A DNA stretch of 64,000 nt from Roseburia sp. 831b (GCF_001940165.2 NZ_CP135162.1:2592001-2656000); one strand, 5' to 3'; shown: positions 24,840 through 33,253, counted from the stretch's first letter. Made by a program: numbers and translations. Notes: a model not told the origin generated them from the sequence alone.

Positions 24840-25805
24840 CTACCTTTCTTTCGCTCTGCTTCTATGATTTTTCTGCAATTCTTCCAACACTTCGGGCGGT
24901 ATTTTTGACAGCAGCCGCCCCATCTGCTCGTTGGTTCTCTGCAATTCAAATATCTTCTGATTCGCTTTCTGCACCTTTAGTTCCTGCTCGTACTTTTCAT
25001 CACGCATACGCCCCGCATAGTCTGATTCCTGCCCAATTCTCTCTTTCAAACTGTCGATATACGCCTGCTGTTTCCCGATTTCCTTAGAGAATTTCTCCAC
25101 GTCTGGCAGCCATGCAGAGAGTAAATCTAACGCTTTATCCCTTTTCTTCCCTGCGTTAAAGGCGTTGATGTCGGATAGGGCAGACACGATTTCTTCATAC
25201 TGTTTATCAAGCCTGCCGCCTAATTTATAGAGCCATGTGGGGACGTGTTTCCGCTTGGTTTCCATTGAGGACTGCCCCCGTTCAAGCTGATTCCACCGTG
25301 AGGACATCCGCTCATGGTAGGCGGTCTGCCACTCGGATAATGATTTCTGGTTGCCTAAGATAGCTTTCGCTGACAGCTTATTGTCTGGCGTAATCGGCAC
25401 AAAGCAGAGGTGCATATGGGGCGTTCTCTCGTCCATATGGACGACAGCGGAGAGGATATTCTGCTTTCCAACACGCTCCGAAATGAAGTCAAGAGCCGTC
25501 TGGAAATACGCTTTTTGTTCTTCGGGCGGTAACTGGTTCATAAATTCTGGTGAAGCTGTGATGAGCGTTTCCACCATCATCACGCTGTCTTTCCTTGTCC
25601 TGCACCCCGCTTCGGCTACCATGCGGTTAATCTCTTTCTTGTAGGTGTACTTTGGTGGTGCTATGAGATGGTAATTGTTTTTAGAGCGTTCCATATCTAT
25701 ATCTGGGTTGCTTTTGTAGGCTTCTTTCTTCCGCTCGTTGTGGCGTTCACAAGCCGCAACGCCGCCCGCTTTTCGTTTCTGGAAACGCAGGATTGCATAA
25801 GGCAT
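24840..25805 (-). CDS. MobV-family relaxase (Pre/Mob type)
   Basis: About 321 aa. MobV motifs: the N-terminal MPYAILRFQKRKAGG with ACERHNERKK, then NYHL, and the metal-binding histidine motif HMDERTPHMHLCFVP near residue 150. A coiled-coil tail (QKIFELQRTNEQMGRLL) follows. I chose the start at 25805 because AAAGGAGG lies 9 bases upstream; the longer frame reads through the iteron-like repeats. The matching oriT lies at 26075-26115. The protein should mobilise the excised IME using a helper ICE's conjugation machinery. Confidence 0.9.
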   Translation of the reverse strand: MPYAILRFQKRKAGGVAACERHNERKKEAYKSNPDIDMERSKNNYHLIAPPKYTYKKEINRMVAEAGCRTRKDSVMMVETLITASPEFMNQLPPEEQKAYFQTALDFISERVGKQNILSAVVHMDERTPHMHLCFVPITPDNKLSAKAILGNQKSLSEWQTAYHERMSSRWNQLERGQSSMETKRKHVPTWLYKLGGRLDKQYEEIVSALSDINAFNAGKKRDKALDLLSAWLPDVEKFSKEIGKQQAYIDSLKERIGQESDYAGRMRDEKYEQELKVQKANQKIFELQRTNEQMGRLLSKIPPEVLEELQKNHRSRAKER

Positions 25806-25847
25806 AGGCGGATTCCTCCTTTCTTTCGGCGGGTGACCGTCCTTTGG

Positions 25848-25970
25848 GGTGACAGCGGTGACGGTGGTGACAGCAGTTTTGGGATACCCCCTGCCGACTG
25901 CCGCAACTGTCACCCTCACCCCCTGCATGACGGTCATGTCGATGATGACGGTGTTTTTGGGATACCCCCC
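25848..25970 (+). repeat. Iteron-like repeats, pair 1 (direct, plus orientation)
   Basis: Two related units of about 43 bp at 25848-25890 and 25928-25970. Each starts with a TGACGGTGGTGAC-like block and ends in TTTTGGGATACCCC. They are inverted relative to pair 2. Spacing and content fit iterons of a RepA-dependent origin; the function is inferred. Confidence 0.6.
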
Positions 25971-26074
25971 TCGCAAGAGCCGTCACCGTCATGCCGCCAT
26001 TCTTTTATCCGAAGCCGTAAGGCGTAGGATAGCAGGGCACAGCCCTGCCTTAAGGGAGTCCAGAGGGAACGTCT

Positions 26075-26115
26075 GGCACACGACTTTGCAGGGCAAAGTG
26101 TAGTGTGTTACACCC
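26075..26115 (+). other. MobV-type oriT of the IME with nick motif
   Basis: Hairpin ACTTTGC-AGG-GCAAAGT (26083-26099) is followed by TAGTGTGTTA (26101-26110), which equals the pMV158-type MobV nick sequence TAGTGTG/TTA, with the expected nick after 26107. The hairpin-then-nick layout is the same as in pMV158. The MobV gene lies 270 bp away. Confidence 0.85.
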
Positions 26116-26224
26116 TGTAAACGCAGTCGGAAAAATCGGAATGATTTTTCTGACCGCAGGGGTGGTTTTACACGACCGAAAAGGGCGAGTAAATCTCACG
26201 CCTGCATTTTGCGTTTACGGGGTG
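26111..26224. repeat. Long-range and local inverted repeats next to oriT
   Basis: CACCCTGTAAACGCA (26111-26125) pairs with TGCGTTTACGGGGTG (26210-26224), one mismatch over 15 bp. Inside lies a second dyad GTCGGAAAAATC / GATTTTTCTGAC (26126-26137, 26143-26154). This could form a large cruciform at the transfer or replication origin. Confidence 0.7.
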
Positions 26225-26249
26225 TTCTCCCGTAGGGATGACAGCGGCA

Positions 26250-26390
26250 GGGTATCCTAAAATCACTGTCACCACCGTCACTGCTGTCACCCGCAGGGCA
26301 GAGCCGCCAGCTTTACATGGCTTTAAGCGTCAATGACAGTAACAGGGGGGTATCCTAATATCGCTGTCACCACCATCACCGCTGTCACCC
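26250..26390 (-). repeat. Iteron-like repeats, pair 2 (direct, minus orientation)
   Basis: Two units at 26250-26292 and 26346-26390, reading on the minus strand GGGTGACAGC...GGATACCC. The second unit overlaps the 3' end of the RepA-like gene and encodes its Gly-Asp-rich tail GDSGDGGDSDIR. Confidence 0.65.
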
Positions 26391-27355
26391 GCCCTCCTTG
26401 CAAGGGCAATCCGCCTGCCGTCTTTCCTGCGGCTGTACTGGTAGCAGATACGGTTCTCGCTTAAAAATGTGGTGCGGTATTCATTCAGCCATTTCGTAAT
26501 CACCGTGGGTATGGTTTCCGTTTCCCCCATAGCGGCTAACAGTTCCGTTGCCGTGCCTATCCATTCTTCCTTATCCCTCATAAAATCCACCAACCGAAAA
26601 AGGACATCTGGTATCGTTTCTTTCGCAAGCTGCTCCTGCGTTTTCCGCTCCACAAGCTCCCAACGGCAATCACGGAAACGCAGCGTGTATTCCTGATAAG
26701 GCGTGTCCCTGCCCGTCACATACAGCTTGGCGGTGTCAGACGCACGTTTCTCCTTTTCCAGAACAAAGGTAGCGTCCGCACTCCCCGTTAATCCTGTCGT
26801 CCCAGACACCTTGTTGAACACGTCGCTGTCATTCTGCTTTCGGATGTGGTGTACGACAATGACCGCCAGAGAGTGCCTGTCGGCAAAGTCTTTGATGAGG
26901 GAGATGTCCCCATAGTCGCTTGCATAGGCATTGTCTTTTGAAGCTGTACGGACTTTCTGCAAGGTATCAATGACAATGAGCCTGCTGTCTGGGTAATCTT
27001 TCAGATAATCTTCAAGCTGCACGATAAGACCGTCTGACAGCTTGCAGCTTGCCACGGCAAAGTGGAGCCGCCCGCTTGCTTCGTCCGTCAAACGAAATAA
27101 CCTGTCCTGTATGCGGCAGAACGTGTCCTCAAGGCAGAGGTAAAGCACATCGCCCTCCATTGTCGGCATATCCCATAAAGGGATTCCCTGCGACACGCAT
27201 AAGCATAGCTTCAGCATGAGCCAGCTTTTGCCTATCTTCTGTGAGCCGCAGAACAGCGATAAGCCTGTCGGGATAAGGCTGTCCACCACAAAGGATGGTT
27301 TCTCAAGCGGTTCATAAAGGAGCGTTTCGGCGTTGACTGTCTGTAACTTCTGCAT
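26330..27355 (-). CDS. RepA-like AAA ATPase (replicative helicase type)
   Basis: A 341-aa RecA-fold ATPase of the AAA_25/RepA helicase type. Walker A is GSQKIGKSWLMLKL (residues about 37-50), Walker B is SRLIVIDTLQKV (about 128), and a sensor-like histidine motif LAVIVVHHIRKQ follows. The C-terminal part (about 235-320) looks like a winged-helix region. The start has AAAGGAGG. The final residues come from an iteron-like repeat. It probably replicates the excised IME from the adjacent repeats. Confidence 0.85.
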   Translation of the reverse strand: MQKLQTVNAETLLYEPLEKPSFVVDSLIPTGLSLFCGSQKIGKSWLMLKLCLCVSQGIPLWDMPTMEGDVLYLCLEDTFCRIQDRLFRLTDEASGRLHFAVASCKLSDGLIVQLEDYLKDYPDSRLIVIDTLQKVRTASKDNAYASDYGDISLIKDFADRHSLAVIVVHHIRKQNDSDVFNKVSGTTGLTGSADATFVLEKEKRASDTAKLYVTGRDTPYQEYTLRFRDCRWELVERKTQEQLAKETIPDVLFRLVDFMRDKEEWIGTATELLAAMGETETIPTVITKWLNEYRTTFLSENRICYQYSRRKDGRRIALARRAGDSGDGGDSDIRIPPCYCH

Positions 27356-27984
27356 GGCTTTCCTCCTTTCGGGCGGTGTCTTTGTTTTCGTTGCACATAG
27401 GCGTTGACCTCCTTAAAAATAGATTTACTCCCACGGAAAAAAGTGAGAGTATGTAATGCCGCCAATCCCACACAAATAAAAAACAGATTTCTTTTTCGGG
27501 CGGTGTCGGTCACGGTTGGAGATATTTCTTCAATTTCCGCCTTTACTTTCTCCTTTGCAATCGCAACAGATTTCTGTATTGCCGAAGCGGTGCAATGCTC
27601 CATAGCGGCGATTTGGTAAAAATTGAACTCATACTCGTAGTAGAGCAGGAAACGCCGCCTTTGTATCTCTGGAAGGCTCCCAACCGCCTTATAGAGCGTT
27701 TCATTCCGTTCTTCCTCAACCATGCGTTCATCAAGGCTCTTAGGCACACGCAACGCCCGTCTGTAAAGGGTTTCGTCCCATACCTCGTTAAACTCCCTGT
27801 GCCGCTCGTCCCATTAGAAAAGATTCCTGTTCCTGCGCTCCATCTGCCGAAACTCCATAAAGAACTGTTCCGACACTTCCAACTCGTGGGATTTGCCCTG
27901 CCCGTCCTTAAAGCTGATAAAATACCTTGTGCCGCTTTCCGTGGATTCCTCCCGAAGCGTGTATGCCTTAACCCTGTATGCCAT
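27232..27984 (-). pseudogene. Sigma-70-like regulator with an in-frame TAA stop
   Basis: The frame opens at MAYRVKAYTLREESTES (27984, AGGAGG upstream), reads 56 codons, meets TAA at 27816-27814, and continues in the same frame as WDERHREFNEVWDETLYRRALRVPKSLDERM, then a region-4-like HTH (LPEIQRRRFLLYYEYEFNFY, QIAAMEHCTASAIQKSV). The uninterrupted flanks indicate a single nonsense change (CAA to TAA is the simplest) rather than two genes. The distal frame extends into the repA start, so its true C-terminus is unsure. Either the gene is broken or the second half restarts internally. Confidence 0.75.
27312..27398 (-). CDS. 28-aa upstream ORF overlapping the RepA-like start
   Basis: ATG at 27398-27396 with AAGGAGG 9 bases upstream opens 28 codons (MCNENKDTARKEESHAEV...) that end 44 bases inside repA. 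The repA Shine-Dalgarno lies within this ORF, a layout typical of translational coupling or leader control. The peptide matches nothing I know. Confidence 0.45.
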   Translation of the reverse strand: MCNENKDTARKEESHAEVTDSQRRNAPL

Positions 27985-28067
27985 CCTGTTGTCCTCCTGC
28001 AAAAAATGAGTGAGGGGATTTCCATCCCTCACCCAGTAGCCCGCAGGATGGCAGGCTGTTTTAGAAG

Positions 28068-28493
28068 CTATAAAATTTTCCGCAGCTTCTTCCGCAGATG
28101 GTCTAACCTCGCATAGATGGCACCAGTCGTCAAATGCACAAGCGGGGCAATCTCCTTTGTGGAATACCCCTGCATTTTCAGCAGGACGATTTTCAAGGTA
28201 CGCCCGTCCACCGTGACTAATACTTGATAGAGATTTTCGCTCTCAATCTCTTCCAGTAACTCCGCAACCGTACCCACTTCCGCCTGCCGCTCCCTGCCTG
28301 CCATGTCCTCAAGATATTCCGCAACGTCATTCGTCCATCGGTAAAACCGCCTGTTGGAATTGAAGTCTGCCCTGTCCGCCATGCGTATCTGCTCAATGGT
28401 CGCTTCATCAACGCCGCACTCACGCAGCAGCTTTTCCTCCGCTTCTTTCCAGATACGCCATTTCCTGTCCTCCCGTCCGTGGTTGTATGCCAT
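28068..28493 (-). CDS. Sigma-70-like HTH protein (IME regulator)
   Basis: About 141 aa. It begins MAYNHGREDRKWRIWKEAEE, preceded by GGAGG at 8-base spacing, and ends with a region-4-type HTH: VLLKMQGYSTKEIAPLVHLT then GAIYARLDHLRKKLRKIL. Proteins of this kind occur in series in Tn1549- and TnpX-type elements and probably regulate element genes. It is 83 bp upstream of the interrupted sigma-like gene. Confidence 0.72.
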   Translation of the reverse strand: MAYNHGREDRKWRIWKEAEEKLLRECGVDEATIEQIRMADRADFNSNRRFYRWTNDVAEYLEDMAGRERQAEVGTVAELLEEIESENLYQVLVTVDGRTLKIVLLKMQGYSTKEIAPLVHLTTGAIYARLDHLRKKLRKIL

Positions 28494-28535
28494 TCTTACT
28501 TCCTCCAATCAGAATTGATTGAGAGGGCAGAGAAA

Positions 28536-28573
28536 AGCCCCCTCATCTTCCCAAAGGAAAAAACAAGGGGGCT
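28536..28573 (-). terminator. Terminator between the two sigma-like genes
   Basis: Stem AGCCCCCT / AGGGGGCT (28566-28573 with 28536-28543), followed on the minus strand by TTTTCTCT. It ends transcripts of the 28588 gene. Confidence 0.75.
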
Positions 28574-28587
28574 GAACGCCTTAAATT

Positions 28588-29100
28588 TTAATTTTCTATT
28601 ATCTTTCTTAGTTTTATTAGGATTCTGGCTTTGCGTTTGTTTACAACGCTCTGGGTTATGCCCAACCTCGCCCCGACTTCACGCTCGGAAAGTCCGTCAA
28701 AAAAGATTGCCTGTATCAGCTCCTGTTCACTATCCGACAGCAAAGGCAGGGCGGCTTTCAGCCTGTCCACCATGACCGCATTGACAACGGTTTCTGCAAT
28801 GTCCACCGCTTCATCAGTGATAAAGTCCAGAGGATTCCCCTCGCTGTCCGTAAATCCGTCGAGAGATAGCAGTCTATTCTTTGTATCTAATTTTTGCAGA
28901 TAACGCCACCGTTCCTTGTCACGGTAGAAGTCTGTGTATTGCTCCCTCACGACTTCAAGCAGACAGCCTTGAATGGGGATAAACAGCTTGTCCATATAGG
29001 TCTGGTCGGATTCCCTGCAACGGCAGAACTCCGTGTAGGATAATTCCACATAGCCGCCACTTTCTCTGATATATACCTTTCTTGGTGCATATTTCACCAT
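28588..29100 (-). CDS. RNA polymerase sigma-70-family protein (IME)
   Basis: About 170 aa. Sigma-70 region 4 is clear at the C-terminus: LLSDSEQELIQAIFFDGLSE then EREVGARLGITQSVVNKRKA. The N-terminal half (KVYIRESGGYVELSYTEFCR) resembles ORF7/sigma-like regulators of conjugative transposons. I chose the start MVKYAPRKVYI (29100) with GGGAGG upstream. It probably drives or switches IME genes. Confidence 0.82.
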   Translation of the reverse strand: MVKYAPRKVYIRESGGYVELSYTEFCRCRESDQTYMDKLFIPIQGCLLEVVREQYTDFYRDKERWRYLQKLDTKNRLLSLDGFTDSEGNPLDFITDEAVDIAETVVNAVMVDRLKAALPLLSDSEQELIQAIFFDGLSEREVGARLGITQSVVNKRKARILIKLRKIIEN

Positions 29101-29420
29101 AAATACCTCCCATCTGAATTTTTGAAATGTAAAAAATCCAGATGGAGAGGCGGAGAACGACACCGCATATCAGAAACAGCCCTACGGCACTTTCCAACAA
29201 AAATCGACAAAAGAAAAACCGCAAAGGCTCTGTGACCTTTACGGTTATAGGAAATAGTAATTCTATTGTATGGAGATTGTACTTCTACTTTCAAGGTGAG
29301 AAGTACCGTTGCACTGGCAGAAATTTTTTTAACTGGTTTCCTGCCGTTCTCTGATATGCTATGTATTGATAAATTTTGCTTCGTATGAGCAGATAGATAA
29401 CTGCCCGAAAAAAGGACATA

Positions 29421-29457
29421 AAAAAATCCCTCCAAATTTAAAAACAAATTCAGAGGG
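29421..29457 (-). terminator. Intrinsic terminator downstream of tet(40)
   Basis: Stem CCCTCTGAATTT / AAATTTGGAGGG on the minus strand followed by ATTTTTTTATG. It is the first strong terminator after the tet operon. Confidence 0.75.
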
Positions 29458-29647
29458 TAATTTAGGGTATAACAAAATAACCCACCCGAATATCGTTTTT
29501 TTTATTTGGTGAGTTTGTTCTTTCAAATACGAAACAAATGCTCATGTACGGTAAAGTATCACAAGAAAATTATGTCGAATTGACAGCCGCCTCCGCTATA
29601 CCGAATAAGGAAATAAAGAGTCCTCAAATTTTGCGCTACTAAATGAA

Positions 29648-29675
29648 GACGAGCGGAAGTAATCTCCCGCTCGTC
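29648..29675 (-). terminator. Hairpin directly after the tet(40) stop
   Basis: GACGAGCGG / CCGCTCGTC perfect 9-bp stem, 10-base loop, but only TTCATTT follows. It may be an mRNA 3' stabiliser rather than a full terminator. Confidence 0.45.
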
Positions 29676-29696
29676 AGTAAACTTAACTATGCCATA

Positions 29697-30917
29697 TCAA
29701 TCCCGCTTCTTTCCCGCCACCGGCACTAAGAACAGCGCGGGCAACAGCAGGAAAGCGGTACAGACCAGCCCCCAGGGTATGGACACCTGCTGGGCTACCA
29801 GCCCCACAATAGGCCCGCCGATGATCTGCCCGAAAGAGTCCAGCTGTCCGCTGGTGGAAAAGACTGTGGCGCGCATTTTCTCATCCACATGGTCGTTCAT
29901 CCAGGCGGCCAGCACAGGCTCCTTGATGGTGCGCATAAGCCCCGCCAGCAGGAACACCAACAACATGAACCAAAAGCTCCGCCCCACCGCGAAGAGAACC
30001 AGGCACAGGATATACCCGGCGCTGGTGGACATGACCACACTGGTTCGGCTGACAGTCCCTTTTTTCTCCATGCGGGCGATGAGCAACTGAGAAGCCAGAA
30101 TACCTAAGCCGCTGCCGATAAGACTGATAACACCGAACCAAGTGACGCTGTTCAGCGGCCCGATAACGGGTATTACCGTGTCATCCAGAAAATGAGCGGT
30201 GGAGAGCCGGTCAAAGCCTTCACTGGCAAGTCCCCCGCATAGTGTGATTGCTAAGAGCGCCAGCAACACAGGTGCGCCTTTCACAAAGCCCAGGTTGAGC
30301 TTGAACAGGCAGACAAAGTCTTTAAGCAAGCCCTGCCGTTCCTCAATAGCAGGGGAGAAGTTGGTTTCTGGCATGATGCGAACCAACACCAGCCCCAACA
30401 ACAAGCACAAACTGCCCCCCAAGATGACAGGCATTTGCAGGTTTATGTTTCCCAGCAGTGTGCCCAGCACCACGCCCAGAACGCCGCCGATTTGCCCCAT
30501 TTGACTGCCCCGCAGGAACACCTTGTCTATGGGTTTGTCCTCTTCCTCCGAGGCAATCCACGCCTCCAGAGCGCCGGTGATGAAGGTATCACCGCAACCC
30601 CAGACAACCTGGGCCAGCAGAACCGGCGCGAACCACGGTAGCGCACCCTCCATCAGAAAGCCCAGGCCGTAGAGGAACATTCCAATCAGCACCGAGCGCC
30701 GACGGCTATACAAATCCGCCACCACACCGGTGGGTATCTCGAACAGAAAGCAGGAGGTCTCCAGAACCGTCCCTACCAGGACAAGCTGGAAAGCATCCAG
30801 CTGCACCACCTCCAGGTGGTACACGATGGAAAGCACTGTGGACATAGAAACCGCCAGGGAACAGACAAATCGGAACAGCAGGTAGACAGAATATGCCTTT
30901 GAATTTTTAGCAAACAT
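29697..30917 (-). CDS. tet(40): Tetracycline efflux MFS transporter Tet(40)
   Basis: A 406-aa 12-helix major facilitator, the usual Tet(40) length, starting MFAKNSKAYSVYLLFRF. The MFS motif-A region is GVVADLYSRRRSV in loop 2-3, with a second half around SGLGILASQLLIARMEKKG. Tet(40) exports tetracycline by proton antiport. I chose 30917 as start because AAAGGAG lies at reasonable spacing. The gene is visibly more GC-rich than tet(O), which suggests separate origins. It lies 50 bp after tet(O); this pair is known from human gut Clostridia. Confidence 0.92.
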   Translation of the reverse strand: MFAKNSKAYSVYLLFRFVCSLAVSMSTVLSIVYHLEVVQLDAFQLVLVGTVLETSCFLFEIPTGVVADLYSRRRSVLIGMFLYGLGFLMEGALPWFAPVLLAQVVWGCGDTFITGALEAWIASEEEDKPIDKVFLRGSQMGQIGGVLGVVLGTLLGNINLQMPVILGGSLCLLLGLVLVRIMPETNFSPAIEERQGLLKDFVCLFKLNLGFVKGAPVLLALLAITLCGGLASEGFDRLSTAHFLDDTVIPVIGPLNSVTWFGVISLIGSGLGILASQLLIARMEKKGTVSRTSVVMSTSAGYILCLVLFAVGRSFWFMLLVFLLAGLMRTIKEPVLAAWMNDHVDEKMRATVFSTSGQLDSFGQIIGGPIVGLVAQQVSIPWGLVCTAFLLLPALFLVPVAGKKRD

Positions 30918-30967
30918 GAAGTTACATTCTCCTTTCAAATCTCATTTTATATGACTTTTGCAAGCTG

Positions 30968-32887
30968 TTAAGCTAACTTGTTGAACATATGCCGAACCTT
31001 ATCTATACGGCTATTCGGGCGGCGGGGTTGGCAAATAAATTTACCAATAGCTGGCTGGTATCCTTTTAACTCTGTCAAGCAGACTCCCTGCCCATTTGTG
31101 AAATAAGTTAAATCGTTCCTGTATTCTTGAATACATCTAGCAGGGATTTCTCCTTTCAGAATGACCTCGTCATTCTTTATCTGAGTACTTACAATATCTG
31201 CACAATACCTTGGAGCATCATGATACGCCCGTGAGAGATATTCCTGCGGTGCATAAATTTCAAAGTGGAGATATGGCTCTAATAGTTCTGTCCCTGCTTT
31301 TTTTAAAGCCTGCTCCAATACGATAGGGGAAAGCAGCCGAAAGTCTGCGGGGGTACTTACAGGACTATAATACAATCCATATTCAAAACAGATTTTACAG
31401 TCTGTCACTTTCCATCCATACAGCCCCTGCTCGCAGCCATAAAGAACCCCCTCCATAACCGCATTTTGGAACGATTGATTTAAATATCCAAGTGAAACTC
31501 TGCTTTCATACTGCACTCCGCTTCCAATAGGGAGCGGCTCTATGGACAACCCGACAGAAGCCCAGAAAGGATTTGGCGGGACTTCTATGTGGATGGTATA
31601 TTCTGCTTTTCTAAGCGGTCTTTCCATATATATAACAGTAGGCTCTTTTATTTCTGCCTCCACATGATATTTTTCCTCAAGGATGGCACAAATGACTTCC
31701 ATCTGCACATTCCCCAAAAAAGAAAGTATAATCTCATGCGTTGTAGTATCCACATAATATTTTAAAAGAGGGTCGCCATCTGAAATTTCTGTAAGTGCCC
31801 CAAGCAATATTTCCCGCTGTTCAGGTTTCTTTACTGCAATCGTTGTTTGGAGCATAGGGAGAGGATTTTCAATAAATTTTCTCTGCGGCAACAGCATTTC
31901 GTTCCCCAAAATACTGTTTAGCTGCAAAACATCATTTGGTAAAATTACAATATCACCAGAGCAGGCTGTATCGGATGGATATAATTCACCGTTTGTCGGA
32001 ACACACATCTCTGTGATTTTTATTTTCTCTTTTTCAGATATTCTAATAACATCCCTCAAATGCAATGTTCCGCTATATATACGCACATAAACAAAACGCC
32101 GCCTTTTCTCTGAATATTCAATCTTAAAAACCTGCCCGCATAATTCAGATTGACCTTCAGGCGTTGATGAATAAAATTTACTGGCAATCACTTCTATAAG
32201 CTGCCGAATCCCCAGATTGTTTTTAGCGCTTCCGTGATAAACGGGAAATAACGTTCCGTTTTGGAATCTCCTGTTTTCTTCCTGTTCCAGTTCTGACATT
32301 TTAAACGGTTTCCCTGACATATATTTCTCTAATAGTTCATCGTTTCCCATAATTACCGCATCCCACTGTTCCATATCGTCATTGTCCGTTACATTTATAT
32401 GGGGATGCTGCCCAACCTTTTGCTTCACTATAATTTCCGAAGAAAGCTTTGCTTTCATTTCCCGATATACCATTGGCAAATCAATCCCCTCTTGGTCAAT
32501 TTTATTGATGAAAAAGATTGTCGGAATCTTCATTGTCTGTAGTGCATGAAACAGTATACGGGTCTGTGCCTGTATGCCATCCTTTGCAGAAACTAATAAT
32601 ACTGCTCCGTCTAAAACGGATAAAGAACGGTATACTTCCGCCAAAAAATCCATATGGCCTGGCGTATCTATAATGTTGACTTTTACATCCTCCCACTGAA
32701 AAGATGTCACTGCTGTCTGGATAGTGATTCCCCTTTGACGCTCCAAATTCATTGTATCTGTCCTTGTTGTGCCTTCATCTACGCTCCCTGGTTCTGCAAT
32801 TGCACCACTGGTATATAATAAACTTTCCGTTAATGTTGTCTTTCCTGCGTCAACGTGAGCCAGAATGCCTATGTTAATTATTTTCAT
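30968..32887 (-). CDS. tet(O): Tetracycline ribosomal protection protein, Tet(O) type
   Basis: A 639-aa EF-G-like GTPase. P-loop AHVDAGKTT at residues 10-18, switch [10 protein letters not shown] near 74, NKID near 128. Domains II to V follow, and the C-terminus [16 protein letters not shown] is typical. The protein releases tetracycline from ribosomes by GTP hydrolysis. GGAGG sits 8 bases before the start. As far as I can recall the sequence follows Tet(O); mosaics such as tet(O/32/O) share both ends, so the allele should be typed by alignment. Its leader at 32929-33196 suggests drug-dependent attenuation. Confidence 0.93.
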   Translation of the reverse strand: MKIINIGILAHVDAGKTTLTESLLYTSGAIAEPGSVDEGTTRTDTMNLERQRGITIQTAVTSFQWEDVKVNIIDTPGHMDFLAEVYRSLSVLDGAVLLVSAKDGIQAQTRILFHALQTMKIPTIFFINKIDQEGIDLPMVYREMKAKLSSEIIVKQKVGQHPHINVTDNDDMEQWDAVIMGNDELLEKYMSGKPFKMSELEQEENRRFQNGTLFPVYHGSAKNNLGIRQLIEVIASKFYSSTPEGQSELCGQVFKIEYSEKRRRFVYVRIYSGTLHLRDVIRISEKEKIKITEMCVPTNGELYPSDTACSGDIVILPNDVLQLNSILGNEMLLPQRKFIENPLPMLQTTIAVKKPEQREILLGALTEISDGDPLLKYYVDTTTHEIILSFLGNVQMEVICAILEEKYHVEAEIKEPTVIYMERPLRKAEYTIHIEVPPNPFWASVGLSIEPLPIGSGVQYESRVSLGYLNQSFQNAVMEGVLYGCEQGLYGWKVTDCKICFEYGLYYSPVSTPADFRLLSPIVLEQALKKAGTELLEPYLHFEIYAPQEYLSRAYHDAPRYCADIVSTQIKNDEVILKGEIPARCIQEYRNDLTYFTNGQGVCLTELKGYQPAIGKFICQPRRPNSRIDKVRHMFNKLA

Positions 32888-32928
32888 GTGATTTTCCTCC
32901 TATCAACACCCAAAAAAGGGCATAAAAA

Positions 32929-32960
32929 TACCCAGTGATAAATACTCCTATCACTGGGTA
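32929..32960 (-). promoter_or_regulatory. tet(O) leader attenuator hairpin
   Basis: Perfect 12-bp stem TACCCAGTGATA / TATCACTGGGTA with an 8-base loop, followed on the minus strand by TTTTTATG, about 40 bp before the tet(O) start. This is the transcription attenuator of ribosomal-protection tet genes. Confidence 0.85.
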
Positions 32961-32985
32961 AATAACTCCAATAGCCCCAAAACAC

Positions 32986-33003
32986 TTATATGTTTTCGGG
33001 CAT
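32986..33003 (-). promoter_or_regulatory. Possible tet(O) leader mini-ORF (MPENI)
   Basis: ATG-CCC-GAA-AAC-ATA-TAA lies 25 bases upstream of the attenuator stem. No clear Shine-Dalgarno is seen, so translation is uncertain. Confidence 0.35.
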
Positions 33004-33111
33004 ATAAAATTACATGATAAAAGTATTCTTAAACTGGGTACAAAAAACTAAGCCCCATATTAAAAGTGAAACGGGACTGCTACTTTTTGTTCCCACTATC
33101 AAATTGACAGT

Positions 33112-33135
33112 TTATTTAAGAATACCTTGCCGCAT
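33112..33135 (-). promoter_or_regulatory. tet(O) leader mini-ORF (MRQGILK)
   Basis: A seven-codon ORF with AAGGAG upstream, in the 5' leader. Its 3' end overlaps an inverted-repeat arm (TTTAAGAATAC, 33115-33125) complementary to 33023-33034, consistent with switching of leader structures when ribosomes stall. Confidence 0.5.
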
Positions 33136-33167
33136 ATTTATTAACTCCTTGTATAATACTGAATCTA

Positions 33168-33196
33168 ATTATATTCCTTAACCCTTTATTTGTCAA
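33168..33196 (-). promoter_or_regulatory. Consensus promoter of tet(O)-tet(40)
   Basis: On the minus strand TTGACA (33196-33191), 17 bp, TATAAT (33173-33168): a perfect sigma-A match. Confidence 0.88.
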
Positions 33197-33221
33197 GCTG
33201 ACAAACTAAAGCAGAAAAAGC

Positions 33222-33246
33222 GGCAGGATTTCCCCCTGCCACTAAT
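33222..33246 (-). terminator. Terminator of the tnpV gene
   Basis: Stem GGCAGG / CCTGCC (33222-33227, 33235-33240), with GCTTTTTC after it on the minus strand, lying between tnpV and the tet(O) promoter. Confidence 0.7.
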
Positions 33247-33253
33247 CATCTGT

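Larger units (their letters stand above)
29101..29696. other. Non-coding gap between sigma-like gene and tet(40)
   Basis: Almost 600 bp with no supported gene. It holds a terminator at 29421-29457, a GC-rich hairpin at 29648-29675 just after the tet(40) stop, and AT-rich sequence. Short open frames here lack ribosome-binding sites. Confidence 0.6.

Noticed and set aside
25848..26390. Repeat units considered as transposon ends or a CRISPR
   Set aside because: Two opposing pairs with unrelated spacing, next to a RepA-like gene and oriT, fit iterons better; no transposase is present.
29094..29447. 117-codon minus-strand frame before tet(40) terminator region
   Set aside because: It overlaps the start of the sigma-70 gene and a terminator, and its composition is not protein-like.
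30968..32887. Calling the gene a specific tet(O/32/O) mosaic
   Set aside because: Without alignment the internal segment cannot be told from tet(O), so only the Tet(O) class was named.
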